This document shows, in pieces, positions 45,624 through 54,168 of a stretch of DNA of 64,000 nucleotides. Below the pieces are notes generated by a model. The model worked only from the letters and a program-made list of their open reading frames with translations, was not told the DNA's origin and did no database searches. How positions within the stretch are numbered: the stretch's first letter is position 1; every line of letters begins with the position of its first letter. Position numbers and translations under genes: made by a program. This DNA comes from Polaribacter gangjinensis (GTDB lineage: Bacteria; Bacteroidota; Bacteroidia; Flavobacteriales; Flavobacteriaceae): positions 1,009,501 through 1,073,500 of the forward strand of contig NZ_CP150662.1 of the NCBI RefSeq assembly GCF_038024125.1, given 5' to 3'.

Positions 45624-47687
45624 TTATAAAAACCATAAGGTTTCTTGACCGAAAGGTGGTATTTCCTTGCTATTAAAACGAGGTGCTATTTCTGCCACCA
45701 TTTCAGGGTATTTTATAGTTATAGGTACATTTTGTTGTCTTAATGACTTCCAATACAGTCTACTAAATTGATACACTTGCTCTATTAGCTTTCTAATCAT
45801 TTTACTATCATTTAAAGCCTCTGGTGTTGGGCTTGATATTTTAAGTTTTATTGGAAATGAGTAACTTGAATTACTTGGATATTTTACAGTATTGTAATAC
45901 CTCAAATTATTAAAGAGTAAATATTTATATACTCCTTTGGGACCAATATTTATATATGTACCACTCATTGGAATTAACACGCCATTCCAATTTTGGTCAA
46001 AAGCAATTATATCTTCTGATTTTGTTTTATTGATATTTAGAACAAATAGAGGACAAGGCAATTTAAGTTTATCCATCATTTCTAAAACAGGTTGTATTTC
46101 CTCATCCTTCATATCCTTATAAAAGTGAATAACTATTTTTTCAGGTGTTTTGTTCGTTGGAACATATTGCCATATAGCTTCACTAATTGCTCCTGCTAAT
46201 CCCTTTGTATCTGATTTACTGAAATAATGAAATTCATTAAACCTTCCATTATTTTTAAAACTGAATGCACTAGCTACATATCGTATGTTTTCTTCGGTAT
46301 TTTTAAATGCACCTACACCTATAACTAATTCATTTTTAGGTTTAACATTTAGTTGCCAAGGTGTACCATCTAATTTTGCTAATAAGGCTAATGAAATGTT
46401 TGTTAAATCATATATGAACTTATGTTGATTTCTTCTAAATCTATCAAACTCTATTACTTGAGATATAATTCTTTTATATAAAAGCTGTTCTTTAACCTTA
46501 TAATACACTAACTTTTTTTCAAGATTGGGTTCGTGCTTGTTAAAAGGACTTAAATAAATAGCAACATAATTAATATTAGGGTCTGATTTAAAATCTTTTA
46601 TACCCTTTGCTATTTGAGGTAATGGATTTTCTAAATCATCAAATACTATATTGACATTATTATCGAAATGTGCTAAAACACCTGCATAAATATTTAAACC
46701 TTTATACCAACTTGTACCATCTTCCAATAATTTTTGCAATGCTTCTACTTCTTTAGCATAACTTGTATGATGTATAAAGAAGAAATGCACATTATCTAAC
46801 TGACAAGGATTTAAAGGCTTTAAATTTTTAAAATCTATTTTGGGATTTCTACCAACACCATTTTGAAACACTAAATCATTGCTTTCATCAGTAACTTCAC
46901 CAATTCGATTTATTTCTACAGGTAAGTAATCGTTATTATTAACAGGGATAACTTTCTTAAATTCTTCACTTAAAATGAAATGTTGAATAAACTTATCGAT
47001 TTTGTGTTTATAACCAATATATTTATTGGACTCATCTTTTGGTTCTGGTTGAATATTAAAAGCTGTTCGTAAATCGTTATTCAAAATGGCAAAAGCCTTT
47101 GTGTTATCATCAATAAATTCCTTTTCCTTATGATATTTTAATAACCTCATTTTATATACAACTTTATTAAGATTTGTTGTTGAGGTATGTTTTATAATTT
47201 CAGAAATAGGTTTTTTAAACACTTTGGCCATACCATCATAAGAAATAACTAACTCACCATATTCACTAACTTCTTTAATTTGTACTTTGACAGTAAACTT
47301 ATAATACTGTGCAAAACTTTTATTTTGATATGATCTATTACCTATCCAAATTTGATTATCATTCACAAAGTTTTGACCAACAAGTTTTTTTATGCTTTTA
47401 AAGAATTTTTTGATTCGCCAATTATAGTAATGCTTTATTAGGTCGGTTGGTTGTTCTTTTAGATTGAGTTTTAAAGGCAAATAACCTTCCTTTTCATAAA
47501 TAAATGATGTGTAGATAAAATCAGGATTTTCTTCTTTTATACCAGGAAACAAATCTTCTATATTGGTTGGAAACTTTGTTTTATACAACTTTTGAGCATT
47601 ACCAATTTTCTCTTTACTTAAATAAAAAGTTATTGGTTTGTCTGGTAAATCAAATGTTATGATATTAAAATAAAGTTCCTGACTCAT
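45624..47687 (-). CDS. Prokaryotic Argonaute, predicted catalytically inactive
   Basis: The protein has 687 residues. The C-terminal half matches the MID-PIWI region of pAgo. In the MID domain YYKVKEQLL (K399), Q410 and K438 in ALLAKLDGTPWQL fit the 5'-phosphate pocket of the Y-K-Q-K type. In PIWI the first catalytic Asp position reads VIGVGAF (G, not D, about residue 457). The second strand has FYKDM (D525), and the final position has YPEMVAE, E instead of D/H/N. An intact tetrad is therefore unlikely. The N-terminal ~300 residues appear to be N and L domains with at most a small PAZ. It is 20 bp behind an XRE regulator gene and has no nuclease or TIR/Sir2 gene beside it. It probably binds guides and targets, by inference. 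Confidence 0.85.
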   Translation of the reverse strand: MSQELYFNIITFDLPDKPITFYLSKEKIGNAQKLYKTKFPTNIEDLFPGIKEENPDFIYTSFIYEKEGYLPLKLNLKEQPTDLIKHYYNWRIKKFFKSIKKLVGQNFVNDNQIWIGNRSYQNKSFAQYYKFTVKVQIKEVSEYGELVISYDGMAKVFKKPISEIIKHTSTTNLNKVVYKMRLLKYHKEKEFIDDNTKAFAILNNDLRTAFNIQPEPKDESNKYIGYKHKIDKFIQHFILSEEFKKVIPVNNNDYLPVEINRIGEVTDESNDLVFQNGVGRNPKIDFKNLKPLNPCQLDNVHFFFIHHTSYAKEVEALQKLLEDGTSWYKGLNIYAGVLAHFDNNVNIVFDDLENPLPQIAKGIKDFKSDPNINYVAIYLSPFNKHEPNLEKKLVYYKVKEQLLYKRIISQVIEFDRFRRNQHKFIYDLTNISLALLAKLDGTPWQLNVKPKNELVIGVGAFKNTEENIRYVASAFSFKNNGRFNEFHYFSKSDTKGLAGAISEAIWQYVPTNKTPEKIVIHFYKDMKDEEIQPVLEMMDKLKLPCPLFVLNINKTKSEDIIAFDQNWNGVLIPMSGTYINIGPKGVYKYLLFNNLRYYNTVKYPSNSSYSFPIKLKISSPTPEALNDSKMIRKLIEQVYQFSRLYWKSLRQQNVPITIKYPEMVAEIAPRFNSKEIPPFGQETLWFL

Positions 47688-47707
47688 AAGACTTGGGTTT
47701 ATTAATT

Positions 47708-48025
47708 CTACTTCTTGCTCAATCTATTAATTTTTTGTTCTACAATTTTGAGGATTTCCGTAATGTTTTTTTCTTCTTTTAACATAAAGACAATTTTATC
47801 TGCTAACCAATATTGAAGTAATTCGCTTTTGTTTTGCTTTAATGCTTTAGCTAACGCTTCAACTTGTTCTTTACGAGCTATACGAGTACCACGTTCAATT
47901 TTACTTAAAAGTGCCGTATCAATATTCATTTGAGAAGCAACTTCTCTTAATAATAATTGCTTTTCTTCTCGTATTTCTCTGATGTATTCTCCAAACGTCA
48001 TTTTGGGGATATTTTGACTTGTCAA
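47708..48025 (-). CDS. XRE-family helix-turn-helix regulator
   Basis: The protein has 105 residues with a classic XRE HTH at about residues 12-66 (GEYIREIREEKQLLLREVASQMNIDTALLSKIERGTRIARKEQVEALAKAL) and a helical C-terminal tail. It is 20 bp upstream of the Argonaute gene, in the same orientation, so it is expected to be cotranscribed and to regulate it. Regulators of this type are found ahead of restriction and defence genes in Bacteroidetes. Confidence 0.9.
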   Translation of the reverse strand: MTSQNIPKMTFGEYIREIREEKQLLLREVASQMNIDTALLSKIERGTRIARKEQVEALAKALKQNKSELLQYWLADKIVFMLKEEKNITEILKIVEQKINRLSKK

Positions 48026-48164
48026 TATTTGTCTAATGTAAGAAAAAGAAAATAAGAACTAACAAAAAGATATTAACAATTATAAACAGGAAATGAGGAA
48101 GTTAAGGATTTGAGGATATAAAGTATTTTTATAAATCCTCGTTTCCTTAAAATCCTCAAAATCC

Positions 48165-49904
48165 TTATTGTGCTTTTGTGGGATTTGTATAATTGTTATG
48201 TGCTTCCCTATGTATTAAACCAGCATCAACAAATTTAGTAATATAGCCTTCTGCTGTTTTATGAGGAATCTTGTTTTTGTCGGCTATATTTAGGTAATCT
48301 TGTCTTGAAAATTGATAAGGTAGTGCTTCTAAAAAACGCTCTTTACGATTGGCTCTTTTTACTTCTTTTTGTTCGATAGGTAAATCGTTAAACACCTTAC
48401 TACTGTGCTTTACTAATACGCTTATCATTTCCAATGTGTTTTCAAAATCTATATCCTCACAATATCGTACTTGGTTTACATCACCATCTTCCATAATGCG
48501 AAATACAGAAAACAACATTATAATTCTGAATGCTATTAACCCCAAACGTCTAACGGTTGCTATATAGTCATCAGGTTGAAGATTGAGGTATTTGGTTTGA
48601 AGCTTCTCAAAAAACACATTAAACTTTTGTTGTTGCTCTGTTGTTAGCCTAACTTCAATATCAGGATTGTTTTTTAGGGTTTTGTATAACCCAAAAAATT
48701 CTTTTCCTAATTGGTCGTAATATTCATCTAAACCATTGGTTGTATCCGTTTGAAAAACGTTCTTCCAAGTAGGTTTGATGTTCATATAATAAAACATAAA
48801 TCGACTAAACAACCCATTTTCAGCACTTGGAACCAATGCTTGAATTTGTTTTGGTGTACCAGATAACACAGTTGACAAACAAGGTCTTTCAATATCTACA
48901 TACTCTCTATCGGTTCTACGATAGTAACTAATGGTTTCGTGATGAAATGCTTTACGAAATCCATCGGAATAATTACCGTAATCACTTTTAAAAGCTTGTG
49001 CCAATGTATCTCCTTCTGTTTCAAAAATTAACCCTCTACCTTCATTATCAGATATTAATTGATATACACCTGTCACACTATTGTTAGCTGGAATAAACAA
49101 CATTCTTTCAGGTGGTTTACTTGGTTTTTCCATAGTTTCACTTTTGCCCTTATTTATATTATAAGTAGCCATTTCAACCTGATGCTGTTGTTTTAGGGTT
49201 TTGGATTGTTCGCGTTTTTGTTTGTGAACAGGATTTACCAAATTTTTAATTTGGTTTAATCTTCCTTTACCTGCTGAAGCTGGTGCAGTAACAAATAAAT
49301 ACAAGTTGCTAAACACTTTACGTTGGTCGTACACGCCAAACAATTTAGTAAAACAAGCACTAAACGCTGTTAATGCTCCCAACAACAAAATATCTCGTTC
49401 CTCATTACTGCTTGATGGTTGTACCACTTGTTGCAAAAATGTTGGAATATTGTCGTAAACTGTTGTAGGTATTGTTGGCAATGGTTGTTTAATTTCCTCT
49501 GGTTGCTGCAACATTTCAACAACTTGTTGTTGCTGTTTTGGTTTAATACCGACTTGATGCAAATGGTGGTATAAGGTTGCTATGCTTATACCGTGTCCTT
49601 TTGCTTGTAAGCATTTATTATACTGTTCGTCGCATTCTTTATGGTCGTAACCTGAATAATTTCTGCTAATTCTATGGTAGTAATCACGTCCAGCTTCACC
49701 GTATTCCTCTGAAATAGCAAAACCAATATCACGCCACTTTTCATAAGTATCAGTAATATCGATACCTGATTGTTCTAAAGCGTTGATATATGTTTCAATA
49801 TCATTTGCAACAACCGTTGTCGGTTTGTTGTTGATTAGTTTTTTAGGTACTTCTTTTTGCTCTGGAACAGCTAACCAATCTTTCGGGTTGAATATCTTTG
49901 TCAT
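48165..49904 (-). CDS. PriCT-DUF3987 primase/helicase-like protein
   Basis: The protein has 579 residues. Residues about 35-110 match a PriCT-2-type primase C-terminal module (YEKWRDIGFAISEEYGEAGRDYYHRISRNYSGY). The main part (about 165-545) is a DUF3987 domain with a P-loop-like APASAGKGRL and ERMLFIPANNSVTGVYQLI. These proteins are typical of Bacteroidetes integrative elements, where they form a replication pair with VirE_N proteins. The gene overlaps the VirE_N gene by 4 bp. Confidence 0.87.
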   Translation of the reverse strand: MTKIFNPKDWLAVPEQKEVPKKLINNKPTTVVANDIETYINALEQSGIDITDTYEKWRDIGFAISEEYGEAGRDYYHRISRNYSGYDHKECDEQYNKCLQAKGHGISIATLYHHLHQVGIKPKQQQQVVEMLQQPEEIKQPLPTIPTTVYDNIPTFLQQVVQPSSSNEERDILLLGALTAFSACFTKLFGVYDQRKVFSNLYLFVTAPASAGKGRLNQIKNLVNPVHKQKREQSKTLKQQHQVEMATYNINKGKSETMEKPSKPPERMLFIPANNSVTGVYQLISDNEGRGLIFETEGDTLAQAFKSDYGNYSDGFRKAFHHETISYYRRTDREYVDIERPCLSTVLSGTPKQIQALVPSAENGLFSRFMFYYMNIKPTWKNVFQTDTTNGLDEYYDQLGKEFFGLYKTLKNNPDIEVRLTTEQQQKFNVFFEKLQTKYLNLQPDDYIATVRRLGLIAFRIIMLFSVFRIMEDGDVNQVRYCEDIDFENTLEMISVLVKHSSKVFNDLPIEQKEVKRANRKERFLEALPYQFSRQDYLNIADKNKIPHKTAEGYITKFVDAGLIHREAHNNYTNPTKAQ

Positions 49905-50809
49905 ATCTTTTGATGTCTTTTATGTAGGTATGCCAATGGATCGTGGGATAAAAAACACGCTCTGGAAATGTCTTTACCCGATTGGTCAACCTCTATGTTA
50001 TATGTATGTTTTATGTAATTGGCCACCGCAATAAAATATTCGTTGTGTGACACTTTAGATACATCGATTCTAATTATCCATTTTAAACCTTCTCCAGAAG
50101 GTGATGTAAACAACATTTCGGTTTCGAAATATTCATCGTTTAATAATTGTTGTTTTAGTTCTTCAAGATTTTCTAAATGGTCAAAATCGATTGTCAATAA
50201 TGATGAATGCTCAATTAAGCTATCATCATTTCGTTTAGAAAACACACCTGAAAATGTTACATAATCAAAATGATTTGCTTTAAATTTCCGTGCTTCTTTA
50301 GGGTCTTTAATCGCTCTAAATTGCTCTGTGATACTTTTATACTTATCGCTTGTAATACGCTCAAACACTTGATGTAATCTTACTTTTTCAGTTGGAAAAA
50401 CATTTCTAATTGGTGATTTATAAAAACTGCTGTAAGCATACCAAGTATCATCGGGTTCATCTAACCAGGATAATTCATCTTCTTTTTTAACTTCAAAATT
50501 TAGATGCAGTTCCTCATTAATTTTAAGTAACAAATCTTCTTCATTAATGATTTTAAAATGATAGGATGCAAAATCGAATACATCGCCTTTAAAATCGGTT
50601 AATTCAGTATCGTAATGCATTGCCTTATTTTCAACAACATTAATTTGTAATGTTGATTTACCACCGTTAAAAGGGTTACGGGTTAACCCGCAGTCCCTTC
50701 CTTTTAAGGAAAGGACTGTTGTTTTAGGATAATACTGCCTTAATACATAAGCATAAATATTTAACCCGTAATGCGTTTTCTTTAAAATGCTTTCTTTACT
50801 TATTTCCAT
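49901..50809 (-). CDS. VirE_N / BT4734-type primase-like protein
   Basis: The protein has 302 residues. Its start resembles a zinc-less CHC2-type primase domain (KTHYGLNIYAYVLRQYYPKTT, then CGLTRNPFNGGKSTLQI). The C-terminal part has the VirE_N signature FSGVFSKRNDDSLIEHSSLLTIDFDH and LFTSPSGEGLKWIIRID, ending DISRACFLSHDP, which forms the catalytic acidic cluster of archaeo-eukaryotic-type primases. It is partner to the DUF3987 gene. It overlaps the upstream HTH gene by 14 bp. Confidence 0.83.
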   Translation of the reverse strand: MEISKESILKKTHYGLNIYAYVLRQYYPKTTVLSLKGRDCGLTRNPFNGGKSTLQINVVENKAMHYDTELTDFKGDVFDFASYHFKIINEEDLLLKINEELHLNFEVKKEDELSWLDEPDDTWYAYSSFYKSPIRNVFPTEKVRLHQVFERITSDKYKSITEQFRAIKDPKEARKFKANHFDYVTFSGVFSKRNDDSLIEHSSLLTIDFDHLENLEELKQQLLNDEYFETEMLFTSPSGEGLKWIIRIDVSKVSHNEYFIAVANYIKHTYNIEVDQSGKDISRACFLSHDPLAYLHKRHQKI

Positions 50810-51092
50810 CGCATTTAAAATTTGGGTTATAATAATTGCTTTGTAATAGTTCCTCTATGTCAGATACTTTGTAATAAAACTTTCCTTGTATCTTACTATA
50901 TGGAATCGTGCCATTTGAACGGAATGTTTGCAATGTGCGTTGGCTAATATGTAGCGTTTGCATTACGTCCTGATTGTCAATCCACGTATCTTTTAAGCGT
51001 TCTGCTCTCGTAGCTTTTATTAATTCGATACGTGCTTTTAAATCCTTAATCTCTTGTGAGAGTGCCAAGAGTAAATCGATGATTTCAGTCAT
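50796..51092 (-). CDS. Excisionase-type HTH protein
   Basis: The protein has 98 residues. A coiled N-terminal stretch (EIIDLLLALSQEIKDLKARIELI) is followed by an HTH of the excisionase/MerR-like group (WIDNQDVMQTLHISQRTLQTFRSNGTIPYSKIQGKFYYKVSDIEELL). It is the second of two adjacent HTH genes that overlap by 4 bp and lead into the primase genes. Confidence 0.85.
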   Translation of the reverse strand: MTEIIDLLLALSQEIKDLKARIELIKATRAERLKDTWIDNQDVMQTLHISQRTLQTFRSNGTIPYSKIQGKFYYKVSDIEELLQSNYYNPNFKCDGNK

Positions 51093-51388
51093 AACTTTAC
51101 CTTTCCTTTTTTGATTAGGTAATCGGCAGCTTGCTGTTCGATTTCATCTTGGGAATCCATACGGTTACGCAGTAACCATTGGTCTAACTCCTGACGTTGG
51201 AAATAGATTTTTTTTCCATTCGGTTTATAATGTGGAATGGCTCCCGTACTTGTAAGTTTATATAAATGGGATTGTGATAATTCCAAAAACTTACACGCTT
51301 CGTTAAAACTCAATACGTTTTTTACAATAATGTTTCTGTCTAAAACGTGCTGTTCGATAATTTTGAGACGTTCTAATATTTCGTCCAT
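51089..51388 (-). CDS. Excisionase-type HTH protein
   Basis: The protein has 99 residues with an HTH at about residues 27-75 (LSFNEACKFLELSQSHLYKLTSTGAIPHYKPNGKKIYFQRQELDQWLLR) of the excisionase/Xis type. It opens the operon HTH, HTH, VirE_N, DUF3987. With its paralogue it could act as a directionality factor for the nearby integrase or as a regulator of replication genes. Confidence 0.86.
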   Translation of the reverse strand: MDEILERLKIIEQHVLDRNIIVKNVLSFNEACKFLELSQSHLYKLTSTGAIPHYKPNGKKIYFQRQELDQWLLRNRMDSQDEIEQQAADYLIKKGKVKL

Positions 51389-51548
51389 AACTAATAAAAT
51401 TTTAGTTTATAGTAAATGGACATCTGGCCAAATGTCATTCTTGGTTTTCAAGAACAGGACAAAGGTTCAAAATTGGCTTTCCGATTTTAGTAAGAGTGTA
51501 AAACAAGGGTAAGACAACAGTAAGGTTTCTTACTATTCTTACTGTTTT

Positions 51549-52496
51549 TTATTGCAGTTGTTGGATGATTTTATCTATTTCTTCCTTTTCTTTTGGGTTG
51601 TGAACTTTGTTTTTGTGAAGATTATTCGCCTTTAATAGCGTACCTGTTTTAGTAACAAATTTTCCAGAACGTTCTATTGAGGTAGGATTGAAACCATTAA
51701 AAAATGGTTTAAGTTTTGTTACAAGGTAACTAAACTGTGTAGTTTCACATTGAAGATAAATTTGCGATTCTGTATTTGCAAAATCTTTTGCTAATAACAA
51801 TTGGTGCAACTGTTCAACAGTTGTGCGGTTATCTAACAAATCGATTTTTAGATTTACTTGTTTAAGTACAGTTAGCAAAGTTGAAGTGTCATTACTTTTA
51901 TATCCAAAAGAAGTCTTGGGTGTTGCTTTAGATTTTGATGTTTTTTTGGTAGCAACTTTTTTAGTGGTGTTCTTTTCTATTAAGCTAACATCAAAAGTTT
52001 CATCATTAAAGTATTTTTCTGCAATTTCAGAAATAGAGAATTTTGTATTTTCCGAAAACTGTCCGCATTGCTCTTGTAGTTCAGCATACAACCTTATTAC
52101 AGATACTTTTAAGTAGTTTATAATATAATTGTCATCATTATTTAAATCTGCTGTTATTCCTCTTTTATTGATATAAGTTGAAATGTCATTTAAGTACTTA
52201 TCAAATTTATTAAGTAGAATGGTATAGCTGTATTTATTTTCTGGTGTAGTTGCATTTTTCGGAAATTCCTTCGCAAATGATGCTACTGCATTTTCTGTTT
52301 CATTAAATATTAGCTTTTGATAATATTCTTTTTTGGCATTTAAAGGCTTTTTAAAGGTTACTTTAAAAACTGCGTTATTAGCTTTTTGGTTCAATTTATA
52401 ATCAGACAATAAGTATTTAAAATCCTTTTCCTGTCTATTATCTCTATGTAAGCCATTGGTTATAGAAACCAAACTTGAAAATATACTTCCTTTCAT
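51549..52496 (-). CDS. Hypothetical protein next to integrase (possibly DUF6617)
   Basis: The protein has 315 residues with no signal or membrane segment. Two helical halves are separated by a basic linker (about residues 180-195, TTKKVATKKTSKSKATPKT). The C-terminal part contains TQFSYLVTKLKPFFNGFNPTSIERSGKFVTKTGTLLKANNLHK. It abuts the integrase gene with a 1-bp overlap, so it is cotranscribed. The family may be DUF6617 of flavobacterial elements, but I am not sure. A DNA-binding accessory role is possible. Confidence 0.65.
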   Translation of the reverse strand: MKGSIFSSLVSITNGLHRDNRQEKDFKYLLSDYKLNQKANNAVFKVTFKKPLNAKKEYYQKLIFNETENAVASFAKEFPKNATTPENKYSYTILLNKFDKYLNDISTYINKRGITADLNNDDNYIINYLKVSVIRLYAELQEQCGQFSENTKFSISEIAEKYFNDETFDVSLIEKNTTKKVATKKTSKSKATPKTSFGYKSNDTSTLLTVLKQVNLKIDLLDNRTTVEQLHQLLLAKDFANTESQIYLQCETTQFSYLVTKLKPFFNGFNPTSIERSGKFVTKTGTLLKANNLHKNKVHNPKEKEEIDKIIQQLQ

Positions 52497-53590
52497 TATA
52501 AATCCAGTTGAATACGGTTAGCAGCTTCTTTCTTTTTATCGTCAATTACTTTGGCATATATCTGTGTAGTGCGTAACTCTTTATGACCTAATAATTTTGA
52601 TACAGTATATATGTCTGTACCCAAAGTTAATTGTAAGGTAGCGTAGGTATGACGCGCACAATGAAAAGTAATAGTTTTAGTAATGCCTGCTTTCATCATC
52701 CATTGTTGTAATTTTAAATTAGACCAGGCACTATAATGTAAACCATCAAATACTTTATCATCTGGATTACCTTTTTCTCCTAATAGATTTCTTGCTTGGT
52801 CTGATATTGGTAAGGTTTCGACACCTTTAGTTTTCTTTTGTCTAAATCGGATATAATATCCCATTTCTTTTGAGTGCTGGATTTCTGACCATATTAGTTT
52901 TTCAATATCTGACCAACGTAATCCGGTTAAAGCTGAAAAAATAAAAGCATTCTTTAAAATAGGCAGTTCACATTCTGTATTAACTGCCTTTTGTAATTCA
53001 TCAAGCGTTAAAAATTCTCGTTGAGGTTCGCCTTGTTTAAAATACTCTACACCATTTGCAGGATTTACTTTTAATATGCCATCCTTGACCGCCTGTTTTA
53101 ATGCAGCTGAAAATTTACCGTAATACGAATATTTTGAATTTTGAGACAGTTGCTTACCTGCTCTACCTATTGCATCTTTATCTAAATACTCTTTGAAACG
53201 TTCAACAAACGATTTGTCTATATCTTGAAAACTAACATCTGTTGGACAAAACTTTTTTAAATGTTTTAGCATACTATTCCAATTACCATAATTGCCAGAG
53301 CTTGTATTTTTCTTTTCTGCTAAAGCTGTGATGTAAGTAATAAAACTGCCTTTTAGCTTTTCAATATCTTGAAAGCCATAAATACCGTTTTGAATTTCAA
53401 TCTGTCTTTGAGCACAAATAGTTTCAGCCAATTGCTTGGTTTTCTTGTTGACCTCTCTTTCCGTTTTGGTTTTAGGATTTGGTGTAAGGTATAAACGCAA
53501 GTATTCAGTTTTACGTTTACCTTTATGATAGTAATCTAAATACAGGCTAATCTTATTATTCTTTTTGCGTTGTCTTAATGTTACTTTCAT
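52496..53590 (-). CDS. Tyrosine integrase of the inner element
   Basis: The protein has 364 residues with an N-terminal Arm DNA-binding domain, a core-binding SAM-like domain (about residues 85-185) and a catalytic domain with all the key residues: R225 in ALTGLRWSDI, H310-x-x-R313 in HCARHTYA, H336 in GHKELRT and the nucleophile Y345 in QIYAKV. It should catalyse integration and excision of the inner element. It shares an operon with the Zn-ribbon/HTH gene (7 bp upstream) and the hypothetical protein downstream. Confidence 0.95.
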   Translation of the reverse strand: MKVTLRQRKKNNKISLYLDYYHKGKRKTEYLRLYLTPNPKTKTEREVNKKTKQLAETICAQRQIEIQNGIYGFQDIEKLKGSFITYITALAEKKNTSSGNYGNWNSMLKHLKKFCPTDVSFQDIDKSFVERFKEYLDKDAIGRAGKQLSQNSKYSYYGKFSAALKQAVKDGILKVNPANGVEYFKQGEPQREFLTLDELQKAVNTECELPILKNAFIFSALTGLRWSDIEKLIWSEIQHSKEMGYYIRFRQKKTKGVETLPISDQARNLLGEKGNPDDKVFDGLHYSAWSNLKLQQWMMKAGITKTITFHCARHTYATLQLTLGTDIYTVSKLLGHKELRTTQIYAKVIDDKKKEAANRIQLDL

Positions 53591-53597
53591 AATGGAA

Positions 53598-53963
53598 TTA
53601 ATTAAAGAGGTTTTCTATTTGCCATCTGGCCACAATACGCTTTCTACCAAAAGGAACTGCTTTTAAACGTCCTTGTTGTATCATTCTTTGAATGGTCCAT
53701 CTACTCACGCCAATAAGTTGTGAGGCTTCTGTAACACTTAAAAAATCTTTGTTATTTACAGCATTAGAATTGTGAACCTCAACAATTTCTTTTTGTTGTT
53801 GTATATCTTCAGTAAGAGTAGCTTGAATTTTTTCTTTGCGCTTGCGTGCTTTATAGGCTCTTTTTGCACAAGTATCACCACAGTATTTAGTAACTGTTGT
53901 ACGTGCTGTAAAAGCATTACCGCAATGCTTACAAGTTTTAGGAATGAATAAATTACTGCTCAT
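53598..53963 (-). CDS. Zn-ribbon and excisionase-type HTH protein
   Basis: The start was set at the ATG giving MSSNLFIPKTCKHCG; the frame is open 30 codons further but that part covers a run of repeated TGGTGC motifs (53967-54012), which are better seen as binding sites. The protein (121 residues) has a zinc ribbon (CKHCG, then YCGDTCAKR) and a C-terminal HTH (FLSVTEASQLIGVSRWTIQRMIQQGRLKAVPFGRKRIVARWQI). It ends 7 bp before the integrase gene. It is likely a directionality or regulatory factor. Confidence 0.8.
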   Translation of the reverse strand: MSSNLFIPKTCKHCGNAFTARTTVTKYCGDTCAKRAYKARKRKEKIQATLTEDIQQQKEIVEVHNSNAVNNKDFLSVTEASQLIGVSRWTIQRMIQQGRLKAVPFGRKRIVARWQIENLFN

Positions 53964-53966
53964 AAA

Positions 53967-54012
53967 TGGTGCTTTATGTAGCGTAATGGTGCAACGTGGT
54001 GCGTTATGGTGC
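53967..54012. promoter_or_regulatory. Four phased TGGTGC repeats upstream of the HTH gene
   Basis: TGGTGC occurs at 53967, 53987, 53997 and 54007, with spacings of 20, 10 and 10 bp, so all four lie on one face of the helix. They begin 4 bp upstream of the preferred start codon of the Zn-ribbon/HTH gene. This suggests cooperative binding sites for that protein or for the integrase. Confidence 0.6.
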
Positions 54013-54046
54013 ATCATTTCGCCAGTATCTTCGCCAACAGAAATGG

Positions 54047-54168
54047 GCAACAATTCTATATTTTAAGCAACAGATATACAACAAATTTAATCAAAAAAGA
54101 GCAAATAAACAACAAATAAAAGAAGATAAAATACTATAAAGTCAACAATAACAATGGGTTAACAAATA
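54047..54168. repeat. Right-end direct repeats (AACAAAT type)
   Basis: Six related motifs in the same orientation: GCAACAATTC (54047), GCAACAGATA (54067), ACAACAAATT (54078), ACAACAAATA (54109), GTCAACAATA (54141) and TTAACAAATA (54159). They resemble the three at the left end and may be integrase arm-type sites. Confidence 0.55.

Noticed and set aside
45624..47687. Argonaute as an active DNA-guided nuclease
   Set aside because: Catalytic positions read Gly and Glu where Asp is needed for the first and last residues of the tetrad.
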